From Lutibacter sp. B2 (GTDB lineage Bacteria > Bacillota > Clostridia > Peptostreptococcales > Thermotaleaceae), in NCBI GenBank assembly GCA_015686845.1, contig JADPRS010000011.1, positions 1 through 64,000 of the forward strand: a DNA stretch of 64,000 nt, in the 5' to 3' direction. Shown piece after piece: positions 15,415 to 23,607 of the stretch (position 1 is its first letter; the number at the start of each line of letters is the position of its first letter). Position numbers and translations under genes: made by a program. Below the pieces are notes generated by a model. It was not told the DNA's origin. It worked only from the letters and a program-made list of their open reading frames with translations, and searched no databases.

Positions 15415-16764
15415 ATGGAAAGTCAAATGCTTAGGGCAAGCTTAGAAAAGCTTAAAAAGAATGGTGAATTGATGATTTGTGATGTAGCTGTAGATCCTAA
15501 GTTTGAATTGGGGGCTGTACTAAAATACTACAAGAATGAAAGACCAATTTTATTTAATCGAGTAAGGGGCAGTAATATTCCTGTTGTAGGGGCACTTTTT
15601 GGAAATCGTAAAATTTATTACGATATGTTAGGCATTCATCATGAAGAAAGAATTGCGAAGTTTGCAGATGCAATAGCAAACCCTAAACCTGCAAAATTAG
15701 TAAGAGATGGACCTGTAATGGAAAATATTATTACTAGAAATATTGATCTTGAAAGGATGCTTCCTACGCCTACATTTCATGAAAAGGATTCATCAAGTTT
15801 TATTACGGCAGGAATGTTAGTTATTAGAGATCCTGATACGGGTAGAAATTATATTTCTATCAGAAGATTTCAAATAAATGGTGGCAATGAAATGAGTATT
15901 TTGATTGCCTCGCCTTTACTAAGAAGACAATTTGAACGTTTGGAATCAAAAAATAAGCCTTTAGAAGTAGCAATCGTATTAGGATATGATTATTCATTAT
16001 TATTAGCATCACAGATAAGTAGTGAAACTTATGGTGTTGATAAATATGAAATTGATAGTGCTCTAAGGGGAGAACCATTAGAGTTAGTAAAATGTCATAC
16101 AGTTGATTTAGAAGTACCAGCATATGCTGAATATGTTTTTGAAGGAATGATCGTACCTAATAAAAGGGAAGATGAGGGACCTTTTGGAGAATTAATGGGA
16201 TACTATGGTCCAAAGGGAAGTCATCCAATTGTAGAAATTAAAGCAGTGATGCATAGAAATAATCCGATTTTTCAAACTGCTTTTCCATGTAGAGAGGAAC
16301 ACCTTTCAAATGGATTGATAAGAGAGGTAGAACTATATAGTGATGTAAAAAGACTGGTTGATGTAAGGGATGTAAATGTAACCATTGGCGGAGGATGCAG
16401 ATTCCACGGAGTTGTTTCAATTAATAAGAAATCTGAAGGTGATGGCAAAAGTGCAATCATCGGTGCGTTAAGTAGTAGTAAGGATTTAAAGCATGTTGTG
16501 ATTGTAGATAGAGACATCAATATTTTTAAAAATGAGGATGTAGAATTAGCCATTGCCACTAGAGTTCAATCTTCAAAGGATATAGTAATTATTCCTGATG
16601 CACTAGGTTCAGGATTAGATCCTTCTCATAATATAAGAGGGGTAACGGATAAATTAGGGATAGATGCTACAAAGCCTTTAGGAGATGAGGGAATAAACTT
16701 TAGTAGAGCATGTATTCCTCATTTTGAAGAAATTAATATAAATAAATACTTTCCGAATATATAA
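15415..16764 (+). CDS. ubiD: UbiD family decarboxylase (candidate 4-amino-5-imidazolecarboxylate decarboxylase)
   Basis: A 449-residue UbiD-type prenyl-FMN decarboxylase. The EGPFGELMGYYG motif with its catalytic Glu residues, the RRFQINGGNEMSI segment and the C-terminal FDGxxD-like region (SGLDPSHNIRGVTDKLGIDATKPLG) are seen. The ATG at 15415 with GGGGTGAG upstream is preferred to a GTG at 15403. UbiD enzymes act on aromatic and unsaturated acids. Located between ureido-hydrolase and shell genes, it fits removal of the imidazole carboxylate to give 4-aminoimidazole. Ubiquinone or menaquinone synthesis is an unlikely alternative, as no partner genes are near. Confidence 0.9.
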   Translation: MESQMLRASLEKLKKNGELMICDVAVDPKFELGAVLKYYKNERPILFNRVRGSNIPVVGALFGNRKIYYDMLGIHHEERIAKFADAIANPKPAKLVRDGPVMENIITRNIDLERMLPTPTFHEKDSSSFITAGMLVIRDPDTGRNYISIRRFQINGGNEMSILIASPLLRRQFERLESKNKPLEVAIVLGYDYSLLLASQISSETYGVDKYEIDSALRGEPLELVKCHTVDLEVPAYAEYVFEGMIVPNKREDEGPFGELMGYYGPKGSHPIVEIKAVMHRNNPIFQTAFPCREEHLSNGLIREVELYSDVKRLVDVRDVNVTIGGGCRFHGVVSINKKSEGDGKSAIIGALSSSKDLKHVVIVDRDINIFKNEDVELAIATRVQSSKDIVIIPDALGSGLDPSHNIRGVTDKLGIDATKPLGDEGINFSRACIPHFEEININKYFPNI

Positions 16765-16788
16765 AGTAAACAAAGGTGGTTGATACGA

Positions 16789-17055
16789 ATGAATCAAGCC
16801 TTAGGAATATTTGAAATAAGAAGTAAGGTAGGAGCTATTGTAGCAGCCGATGCAATGGTGAAAGCAGCAGATGTAACAATTGCTGATTTTAATTTAGTGG
16901 GATCAGGGGTTATATCTGTCATGGTAGAAGGGGAAGTGGCAGCTGTAAATGCAGCGATTGAAAGTGCTAAGATGTCCGTTGGAAATATGGCAGAGATTAT
17001 TTCAATTAATGTAATTGCAAGACCACATGATGAAGTATCAAAAATATTAAAGTAG
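16789..17055 (+). CDS. BMC hexamer shell protein 1 (PduA/EutM type)
   Basis: An 88-residue single BMC-domain protein that forms flat hexamers tiling the facets of a bacterial microcompartment. Typical sequence: QALGIFEIRSKVGAIVAADA at the N-terminus, pore loop FNLVGSGV with a small GSG pore, EGEVAAVNAAI and IARPHDEV at the end. ATG at 16789 is chosen because AAAGGTGG lies nine bases upstream; the earlier TTG would abut it. It is the first of four shell genes, 24 bp after ubiD. Confidence 0.96.
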   Translation: MNQALGIFEIRSKVGAIVAADAMVKAADVTIADFNLVGSGVISVMVEGEVAAVNAAIESAKMSVGNMAEIISINVIARPHDEVSKILK

Positions 17056-17072
17056 TTTAATGGGGTGTTTAT

Positions 17073-17384
17073 ATGGCAAATCCATTAGCAAAAAATATAA
17101 TGGCAAATATTGCGAATCAGATGAAGGTTCAAAGGGATACGAGTCATGAAAATCATAAAGAAATGGATAGCAAGTATGAAGGTTTATTAAAAGATGTAAT
17201 ACATAAAAAGGTTGAAAAGAAAGAAGAAAGAAGAAAAGCTTCTTTAAATACAATGAAGTTGGATGACTACTTAGATCATTTTAACAAGGTAGAGAAAAAG
17301 GAAGAAAAAATAATAGAAAAAAATGAAAAAAGAAAAATGACATTAGAAGACTTTGGAAATCTTTTAACTGGAGGTGTGAGATGA
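17073..17384 (+). CDS. Unrecognised charged linker-like protein inside the BMC gene cluster
   Basis: A 103-residue, highly charged, probably helical or disordered protein with no family I recognise. It starts with an amphipathic stretch PLAKNIMANIANQMK, has a Lys/Glu-rich middle, and carries two similar short motifs, MKLDDYLDHF (about residues 61-70) and MTLEDFGNLL (about 89-98), separated by KEEK-type linkers. Such repeated short helices joined by charged linkers are seen in carboxysome assembly proteins that tie cargo to shell. It overlaps the next shell gene by four bases. A role as scaffold or cargo-shell adaptor is inference. Confidence 0.75.
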   Translation: MANPLAKNIMANIANQMKVQRDTSHENHKEMDSKYEGLLKDVIHKKVEKKEERRKASLNTMKLDDYLDHFNKVEKKEEKIIEKNEKRKMTLEDFGNLLTGGVR

Positions 17385-17725
17385 AAGCAGCTTTAGGTTT
17401 AATTGAAACAATCGGATTGGGCACAGCCATTACAGCCTTAGATGCTGCCGCTAAGACTGCAGATATAATATTTATTGGACATGAAAAAGTGATTGGAGCA
17501 GGAAAATCTGTGAGTGTCACAGTGCAAATCGCTGGAGAAGTAGCGGCAGTACAGGCTGCTGTTGAGTCAGGCGTATTGGCGGCTGAGAGGGTGGGAAGAG
17601 TAATCTCTCACAGGGTTATTCCGAGACCCCACGAAGAAGTAGATATGTTACTTGCTAAATTTAGTAATAATATAAGTAAAGAGATTAAAAAAGAGGAAGA
17701 TCATGAGAAAATGAAGGAGGAATAG
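17381..17725 (+). CDS. BMC hexamer shell protein 2, with unusual pore loop and tail
   Basis: A 114-residue single BMC-domain protein (AALGLIETIGLGTAITALDAA, VIPRPHEEVDMLL). The pore loop reads VIGAGKSVSV, about two residues longer than in the two neighbouring shell proteins, with a Lys next to the pore glycine. After the BMC domain a charged tail of about 20 residues (KEIKKEEDHEKMKEE) follows. The ATG overlaps the preceding gene by four bases and has GGAGGTG upstream. The distinct pore suggests it passes a different, probably anionic, molecule. Confidence 0.95.
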   Translation: MKAALGLIETIGLGTAITALDAAAKTADIIFIGHEKVIGAGKSVSVTVQIAGEVAAVQAAVESGVLAAERVGRVISHRVIPRPHEEVDMLLAKFSNNISKEIKKEEDHEKMKEE

Positions 17726-18004
17726 ATGATGGGTCAGGCATTAGGTATGATTGAAACAAAAGGATTGGTTGGGGCCATTGAAGCTGCGGATGCAATGGTA
17801 AAGGCTGCAAATGTAACATTAGTAGGATATGAAAAGATTGGATTTGGGTTGGTTACAGTAATGGTAAGAGGGGATGTTGGGGCTGTAAAGGCTGCAACGG
17901 ATGCAGGTGCAGCAGCAGCAAGAAATGTTGGGGAAGTACAGTCAGTACACGTAATACCAAGACCTCATGCTGAAGTTGAAAGAGTTGTATTAAAATCTGA
18001 ATAA
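17726..18004 (+). CDS. BMC hexamer shell protein 3, pore GFG
   Basis: A 92-residue single BMC-domain protein ([45 protein letters not shown]). The pore loop is [11 protein letters not shown], so a bulky Phe replaces the small residue usual at the hexamer pore. It starts right after the stop of the preceding shell gene, with GAAGGAGG inside the end of that gene. The overall match to EutM/PduA-type proteins is strong. Confidence 0.96.
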   Translation: MMGQALGMIETKGLVGAIEAADAMVKAANVTLVGYEKIGFGLVTVMVRGDVGAVKAATDAGAAAARNVGEVQSVHVIPRPHAEVERVVLKSE

Positions 18005-18033
18005 TTTACGTCGTATCCCTGAGGGGTGTTTGA

Positions 18034-18447
18034 ATGAATAATAGTTTTTTTGTTGAAGAGATTTTAACGGGAATTACAGAAGGTATTCGTAAATCCCCTA
18101 TTGTAAAAGAAAGTAAAACAGAGAAAAGAAACGTTCACATTATAGTAGATGGAAATAAGAGAGAAATAGAAGAAATATTTAAGTTTATTGAAAGACTAGG
18201 TGTAAGATATATAGAAGAACGACTTGATGTAAAGACGATTGAGAAAACATATATGCCTAAAATTGTGAAAAGTAGTGTAGAAACATTGAGTCCTATAGAG
18301 GATCAAAAGAAAAGGGTTATAACAGAAAAAGACATTTTAGAATTGGTAGGGAAAAGGAATAAATTACATTTCTCTAAAGGAAGTATCATTACCCCTCTAG
18401 CCAAAGATTGTGCAAAGGAAAATAATATTACATTAATAAAGGATTAA
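18034..18447 (+). CDS. BMC-associated protein with encapsulation-like helix
   Basis: A 137-residue protein between shell genes. Its N-terminus (FFVEEILTGITEGIRK) can form an amphipathic helix like the targeting peptides of microcompartment cargo. The C-terminus (VITEKDILELVGKR, then GSIITPLAKDCAKENNITLI) resembles a short module that I recall from EutQ-type and other BMC locus proteins. The centre (about residues 30-75) looks like a small alpha/beta domain. Likely a cargo-to-shell adaptor or assembly factor; no enzyme motif is seen. Confidence 0.72.
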   Translation: MNNSFFVEEILTGITEGIRKSPIVKESKTEKRNVHIIVDGNKREIEEIFKFIERLGVRYIEERLDVKTIEKTYMPKIVKSSVETLSPIEDQKKRVITEKDILELVGKRNKLHFSKGSIITPLAKDCAKENNITLIKD

Positions 18448-18471
18448 TGCTCACTGGAGAGGAGAAAGCTT

Positions 18472-18765
18472 ATGCAAATTGGAAGAATCGTAGGAACGGT
18501 TGTAGCTACAAGAAAAGATGAAAGACTTACAGGACATAAATTAATGATTACACAAATGGTAGATGTAAGTGGAAATATACAAGGACATCCAATTATTGCT
18601 GTGGATACAGTAGGTGCGGGGATTGGAGAACTTGTTTTATTTACAAAAGGAACATCTGCACGATTTGCTGCTAATAAGCCAGAATCTCCAATTGATGCAG
18701 CGATTATAGGAATTATAGATAATATTGATGTATATGAGGAGTTTTTGGTAAACAAAGGAGATTGA
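18472..18765 (+). CDS. eutN: BMC vertex protein (EutN/CcmL type pentamer)
   Basis: A 97-residue EutN/CcmL-family protein forming the pentamers that cap the twelve corners of a microcompartment. Family features: MQIGRIVGTVVATRKDERL at the N-terminus, KLMITQMVD, AVDTVGAGIGELVLFTKGTSAR, and DAAIIGIIDNIDV. It is 24 bp after the adaptor-like gene, with GAGAGGAG upstream. With three hexamer genes this gives the minimum set for a closed shell; no tandem BMC (trimer) gene is seen in the window. Confidence 0.95.
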   Translation: MQIGRIVGTVVATRKDERLTGHKLMITQMVDVSGNIQGHPIIAVDTVGAGIGELVLFTKGTSARFAANKPESPIDAAIIGIIDNIDVYEEFLVNKGD

Positions 18766-18782
18766 AAGGAGGGAAATAAAGG

Positions 18783-20591
18783 TTGGGTGTTTCAGATATA
18801 AAGAAAGCCATAGAATATAGAGAACTAATTGACGTATTAATGGGAAATAAAGTATTTGTAGATATTGTTTTACGTGGAGGAAATGTAATAAATGTTTTGA
18901 CTAGGGAAATTTATATAGCAGATGTAGCTATAAAGGGAAAATATATTTTGATGGTTGGAGAGGTGTCTAATTTAATAGATGAAAATACTATTATAATAGA
19001 TGTTGAAGGAAAATATATTTCACCTGGATTTATGGATTCTCATATGCATTTTGAAAGTAGTATGCTTACAATCACTGAGTTTTCTAGATTGTCTATTCCA
19101 TCAGGAACCACAACGTTAATAGCAGACCCCCATGAGATTGGGAACGCACTAGGCCCTGTTGGAATGAAAGCAATGGCAGATGAAGCAAGTGTGGTACCAA
19201 ATCATGTAAGTTTAGTTGTACCAGCATTAACCCCAGATTGTCCAAGTCTAGAAACGGCAGGATATGATACAACGTCTAAGGATATGGAGGATTTATTAAA
19301 TTATAAAAATATAATAGGAATTGGAGAGTTACAAGGTTTTAGTAATGCGAAACATGTATATAGAAATACACCAGAAATTGTTACAGATTTGGTAGCATCA
19401 ACGATTTATGCAAGGAGCATTGGAAAAATAGTTGATGGAAATGCACCAGAATTATTTGGAAATGAATTAGCAGCCCATATCATTGCGACTGGAGGAAAAT
19501 GCTCTTGTCATGAAACAACTACAAAGAAAGAATGTGTAGAAAAGTTAAGACAAGGGGTTTATGTATTTATGAGAGAAGGCTCTACTCAAAAAAATATGGC
19601 TGAGTGTATCAGAGCTGTTACTGAGGAAGGGTTAGATTCTAGACGATGTATATTAGCAACAGATGATATGGTTGCAGAAGATCTTGAAAATTTAGGTCAT
19701 ATGAATGAAATTGTAAAAAGGACCATTGCCCAAGGGGTAAATCCAATAGAGGCAATTCAAATGGTTACCATAAATCCAGCAACGTATTTTGGATTAGAGG
19801 ATAGAGGTGTTTTAGCACCATCAAAACTTGCAGATATTGCAATCATTAGTGATTTGTCGGAGATGACAGTTGAAGGTGTATTTATTGAAGGAAAATTAAT
19901 GGCGGTTAATAGAAAATTATTAATGGATATACCTAAATATACATATCCAGATTCTGTGAAAAATTCTGTTAAGAGAAAGCATATATCAGAGGAAGATTTA
20001 AGAATAGAAGCAGAAGGAAGAAATGCCATTGTAAGGTGTATCAAATTAATTCCAGATCAAAATTTATCAGAATGTTTGGAATACAATTTAGATGTAAGAA
20101 ATGGACTTGTTCAAGCTGATACAAATCAGGATGTACTACAAATTGGCTGTGTAGAAAGATACGGAAGGAATGGGAATATAGGAAAAGCATTTGTGCATGG
20201 TTTTGGGTTAAGATCAGGTGCATTTGCAGAGAGTGTAGCACATGATACACATAATATAATTGTTGTAGGAACCAATACGCATGATATGTCTTTAGCCGTA
20301 AATCATGTTATTGATATGGGTGGAGGAATTGCAGTATCCAAAAACAGAAAGATTATTGATGATTTGAGACTTCCAGTAGGAGGACTTATTACAGATGAAT
20401 TAACGGGTAGTGAGGTAAGTAAAAAAATTAAGCAATTAGAAGAGATCGTAAAGAAAGAGTTAGGATGTAAAGTACATGCACCGTTTATGCATTTGTCTTT
20501 TTTAGCATTGTCTACAAGTCCAAAATGGAAGATTACAGATAAAGGACTGATTGATGTTAACAATTTTAAAGTTTTACCACCAATTAAATAA
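18783..20591 (+). CDS. Adenine deaminase homologue 1, diverged (candidate 4-aminoimidazole deaminase)
   Basis: A 602-residue amidohydrolase of the adenine deaminase (Ade) family, with metal motif DSHMHFESSML (His87, His89, Glu91), ADPHEIGN, CHET and the C-terminal Ade domain (VAHDTHNIIVVG). It starts at a TTG with AGGAGGG upstream, 17 bp after the vertex gene. It differs strongly from the second homologue at 27188, which is closer to typical Ade. Lying directly behind the shell genes, it is a good candidate for deaminating 4-aminoimidazole. That substrate is inference; plain adenine deaminase is the alternative. Confidence 0.85.
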   Translation: MGVSDIKKAIEYRELIDVLMGNKVFVDIVLRGGNVINVLTREIYIADVAIKGKYILMVGEVSNLIDENTIIIDVEGKYISPGFMDSHMHFESSMLTITEFSRLSIPSGTTTLIADPHEIGNALGPVGMKAMADEASVVPNHVSLVVPALTPDCPSLETAGYDTTSKDMEDLLNYKNIIGIGELQGFSNAKHVYRNTPEIVTDLVASTIYARSIGKIVDGNAPELFGNELAAHIIATGGKCSCHETTTKKECVEKLRQGVYVFMREGSTQKNMAECIRAVTEEGLDSRRCILATDDMVAEDLENLGHMNEIVKRTIAQGVNPIEAIQMVTINPATYFGLEDRGVLAPSKLADIAIISDLSEMTVEGVFIEGKLMAVNRKLLMDIPKYTYPDSVKNSVKRKHISEEDLRIEAEGRNAIVRCIKLIPDQNLSECLEYNLDVRNGLVQADTNQDVLQIGCVERYGRNGNIGKAFVHGFGLRSGAFAESVAHDTHNIIVVGTNTHDMSLAVNHVIDMGGGIAVSKNRKIIDDLRLPVGGLITDELTGSEVSKKIKQLEEIVKKELGCKVHAPFMHLSFLALSTSPKWKITDKGLIDVNNFKVLPPIK

Positions 20592-20599
20592 ACGAAGAT

Positions 20600-20647
20600 A
20601 AAATGGACAAATTTTAAAACAGCATTGTTGGGAATTTTGTCCATTTT
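20600..20647 (+). terminator. Hairpin after the adenine-deaminase-like gene, possible terminator
   Basis: AAAATGGACAAAATT-type arms (AAAATGGACAAATTTT / AATTTTGTCCATTTT) enclose a 17-base loop. It may end the shell operon or reduce read-through into the permease gene. The T run is short. Confidence 0.55.
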
Positions 20648-20665
20648 ACATATATAGGAAGGAGG

Positions 20666-20680
20666 TTGAAACAGTTTCAA
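20666..20680. promoter_or_regulatory. Perfect palindrome TTGAAACAGTTTCAA, possible operator
   Basis: A 15-base perfect palindrome lies 29 bases before the permease start codon, between two GGAGG sequences. It may be a regulator binding site. I found no second copy by eye. Confidence 0.3.
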
Positions 20681-20708
20681 AGAATCTAAATTTAAGGAGG
20701 TTGGGTAA

Positions 20709-22022
20709 ATGACTACAAAAACAGAAACTGGATTTTTGCAGAAAACCTTTAAGCTCAAGGAGAATAATACAGATGTAAAAACAGAAGTAATGGCAGGGAT
20801 GACTACCTTTATGACTATGGCATACATTATAATTGTAAATCCACTTTTTTTAAGTGAAACAGGGATGGATAAAGGAGCATTGTTTACTGCTACATGTATA
20901 TCAGCCGCTTTGGCTACATTGATTATGGCATTTTATGCAAATTACCCATTTGCATTGGCACCAGGGATGGGACTAAACGCATTTTTTGCCTTTACCGTAG
21001 TTTTAGGAATGGGATATTCTTGGCAGTTTGCTTTAACAGCCGTTTTTATAGAGGGAATTATCTTCATTCTACTAACCTTTTTTAACGTTCGAGAAGCGAT
21101 TATTAATTGTATGCCTATGAATATAAAGAATGCAGTTAGTGTAGGAATTGGATTGTTCATTGCTTTTATAGGATTATCTAATGCAGGGATTATTGTAGCA
21201 AATCCTGCTACCAAAGTTTCATTAGGAAATATGGGTGATCCTAAAGTATTCCTTGCTGTGATGGGACTTGTAATTACAGGTGTACTTTTAGCTAAAAATG
21301 TAAAAGGTGCTTTATTGATAGGAATTGTAGCAACAACGGTTATTGGAATGCCTATGGGTGTTACACCAATGCCAACAGGTTTTATAAGTGCACCACCATC
21401 TATTGCACCTATATTCTTCAAATTTGATTTTTCACAAGTATTTACAATCAATATGTTAGTGGTTGTGTTTACATTTTTATTTGTAGATTTATTTGATACA
21501 TTAGGAACCCTCGTTGGGGTAGCATCAAAAACGGATATGTTAGATAGTGAAGGGAAGCTGCCAAGAGCTAAACAAGCATTGTTTGCTGATGCAATCGGAA
21601 CTACTTTCGGTGCAATCTTGGGAACAAGTACTGTAACAACTTATGTAGAAAGTGCAGCAGGTGTTGCAGAAGGAGGAAAAACAGGTCTTACTGCTTTCAC
21701 TACAGGGGTATTCTTTATTCTTGCACTACTATTCTCACCAATATTTACCATAATACCAGGTCAAGCAACAGCGCCAGCATTGATATTGGTAGGTTTATTC
21801 ATGATGTCACCTATTAAGAAAATAGATTTAGATGATTTTACGGAAGCAATACCTGCATTCTTGACCATCATAATGATGCCTTTGGCTTATAGTATTGCAG
21901 AAGGGATTGTATTTGGGATCTTGTCATATGTTTTATTAAAACTATTGACAGGAAGAACAAAAGAAGTATCTGTTCCTATGTATATATTGGCAGTATTATT
22001 TATATTTAAATTTACTATGTAA
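20709..22022 (+). CDS. AzgA-type purine permease (NCS2 family)
   Basis: A 437-residue polytopic membrane transporter of the AzgA/PbuG/PbuO group, importing adenine, guanine or hypoxanthine. Signatures: VMAGMTTFMTMAYIIIVNP near the N-terminus, APGMGLNAFFAFTVV, FVDLFDTLGTLVGVA and GTSTVTTYVESAAGV. TAAGGAGG lies upstream of the ATG. It is the second purine-type permease of the region; the one at 4830 belongs to the xanthine/uracil group, so together they cover oxo- and aminopurines. Confidence 0.93.
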   Translation: MTTKTETGFLQKTFKLKENNTDVKTEVMAGMTTFMTMAYIIIVNPLFLSETGMDKGALFTATCISAALATLIMAFYANYPFALAPGMGLNAFFAFTVVLGMGYSWQFALTAVFIEGIIFILLTFFNVREAIINCMPMNIKNAVSVGIGLFIAFIGLSNAGIIVANPATKVSLGNMGDPKVFLAVMGLVITGVLLAKNVKGALLIGIVATTVIGMPMGVTPMPTGFISAPPSIAPIFFKFDFSQVFTINMLVVVFTFLFVDLFDTLGTLVGVASKTDMLDSEGKLPRAKQALFADAIGTTFGAILGTSTVTTYVESAAGVAEGGKTGLTAFTTGVFFILALLFSPIFTIIPGQATAPALILVGLFMMSPIKKIDLDDFTEAIPAFLTIIMMPLAYSIAEGIVFGILSYVLLKLLTGRTKEVSVPMYILAVLFIFKFTM

Positions 22023-22029
22023 GGAAAAA

Positions 22030-22232
22030 ATTCTTACTAAAATAGAATAAAGAACGCTCATACTTGATCACTTTTGAAAAAACTAAACTTCATTACACAA
22101 AAAAGCTAAACCTTCAAAACTCACTACCTTCAAACATTGAAGGTTCTTAACGCCTTTTTCATTCCATTTCAGTAAGTTTTTTTACAAAAGTGATCAAAGT
22201 ATTTGCTTATCTTTTTACATTTTAGTAAGAAT
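22030..22232. repeat. Nested palindromic intergenic element, 203 bp
   Basis: Outer arms ATTCTTACTAAAAT and ATTTTAGTAAGAAT are perfect inverted copies. Inside, ACTTGATCACTTTTG pairs with CAAAAGTGATCAAAGT, and the centre has the small hairpin ACCTTCAA...TTGAAGGT. It fills the gap between the permease and the amidohydrolase gene. It could be a MITE, a cruciform or a processing site. Confidence 0.8.
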
Positions 22233-22256
22233 GTTTAGATATTAGAGGAGGGAAGG

Positions 22257-23603
22257 GTGAAAATGACAGAAAAAACTTTGCTAATTAAGGATGGTACCAT
22301 TGTTACAATGAATGGAAAGAGAGAGATTAAAAAAGGAGATATATACATAGAAGGAAATCGTATAAAAAAAATAGGGGCTAATTTAAAAATGAATGCAGAT
22401 AAAGTAATAAATGCAGATGGAATGGTTGTAATCCCTGGACTTATACAAACGCATATTCATTTGACACAGAGTTTATTTAAAGGGCAGGCAGATGATTTAG
22501 AATTATTGGACTGGTTGAGAAATAGAATATGGCCATTGGAGGCATCTCATACAAAAGAGTCCAATTATATTTCGGCAAAGCTTGGTATTGCAGAACTTAT
22601 AAAGGGTGGAACAACCTCTATTATAGATATGGAAACGGTAAATAATACAGAATCTGCATTAGATGCTGTATTAGAAGGTGGTATTAGAGCACATATTGGA
22701 AAATGTATGATGGATTATGGGGAAGGGCTTCCAGATCCACTTATGGAAAATACAGAAAACTCCATTAGAGAAAGTGAAGAATTATTGAAAAAATGGCATA
22801 AAAGAGGAAATGGAAGAATTCAATATGCGTTTGCTCCTAGGTTTGTTGTTTCTTGTACAGAAAAGCTATTAACGAGGGTAAGAGATTTATCAAAATATTA
22901 TGGTGTTATGGTACATACCCATGCATCTGAAAATAGAGGGGAAATTGAATTTGTTGAAAAGGATCGAGGGATGCGAAATATTACTTATCTACATAAATTA
23001 GGGTTAACAGGAGAAAATTTGATTTTGGCTCATTGTATTTGGTTAGAGGAAGAAGAAATGAAAATACTTGCAAATACAGGAACGAAAGTAGCTCATTGTC
23101 CGAATTCTAATTTGAAGTTAGCATCTGGTATTGCAAAAATACCTGAACTTTTGAAAATGGGCGTAAATGTTTCTATAGGTGCTGATGGAGCACCCTGTAA
23201 TAATAATTTGGATATGTTTGCTGAGATGAGAAGTGCTGCACTCATACAAAAGGCAAGATTATTAGATCCTACAACTATGCCTGCCCCTACTGTATTTGAA
23301 ATGGCGACAATAGGAGGAGCAAAGGCTATGGGATTAGAAAAAGAGATAGGCAGTATAGAAGAAGGAAAAAAAGCTGATTTAGCCATTGTTGATTTAAGAA
23401 GTATAAACAATGCACCCTATGAAAATGTAAATATACTATCTCAACTAGTATATTCTACTTCTGCTAGAGATGTAAAAACGACCATCGTGGATGGAAAAGT
23501 ATTAATGGAAAATAGAATATTAAAAACAATAGATGAATTCTCTGTAATAAAGGATGCAAATAGTATATTACAAGAGCAAGTAAAAAAAGCACTTAGGGGG
23601 TGA
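22257..23603 (+). CDS. Guanine deaminase-like amidohydrolase (TrzA/ATZ/SsnA group)
   Basis: A 448-residue metal-dependent aminohydrolase. The mononuclear site is complete: QTHIHL (His66, His68), VHTHASEN, LAHCIWL and IGADGAPCNN. The family covers guanine, 8-oxoguanine, 5'-deoxyadenosine and S-adenosylhomocysteine deaminases; the QADDLELLDWL segment is typical of the group but does not fix the substrate. GTG at 22257 with GAGGAGG upstream is used; an ATG two codons later is possible. Followed four bases later by molybdenum hydroxylase genes, it most likely turns guanine into xanthine. Confidence 0.85.
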   Translation: MKMTEKTLLIKDGTIVTMNGKREIKKGDIYIEGNRIKKIGANLKMNADKVINADGMVVIPGLIQTHIHLTQSLFKGQADDLELLDWLRNRIWPLEASHTKESNYISAKLGIAELIKGGTTSIIDMETVNNTESALDAVLEGGIRAHIGKCMMDYGEGLPDPLMENTENSIRESEELLKKWHKRGNGRIQYAFAPRFVVSCTEKLLTRVRDLSKYYGVMVHTHASENRGEIEFVEKDRGMRNITYLHKLGLTGENLILAHCIWLEEEEMKILANTGTKVAHCPNSNLKLASGIAKIPELLKMGVNVSIGADGAPCNNNLDMFAEMRSAALIQKARLLDPTTMPAPTVFEMATIGGAKAMGLEKEIGSIEEGKKADLAIVDLRSINNAPYENVNILSQLVYSTSARDVKTTIVDGKVLMENRILKTIDEFSVIKDANSILQEQVKKALRG

Positions 23604-23607
23604 TTCC

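Noticed and set aside
20303-20827. 174-codon minus-strand frame
   Set aside because: Antisense to the end of the adenine-deaminase-like gene and the start of the permease, hydrophobic by codon reversal only.
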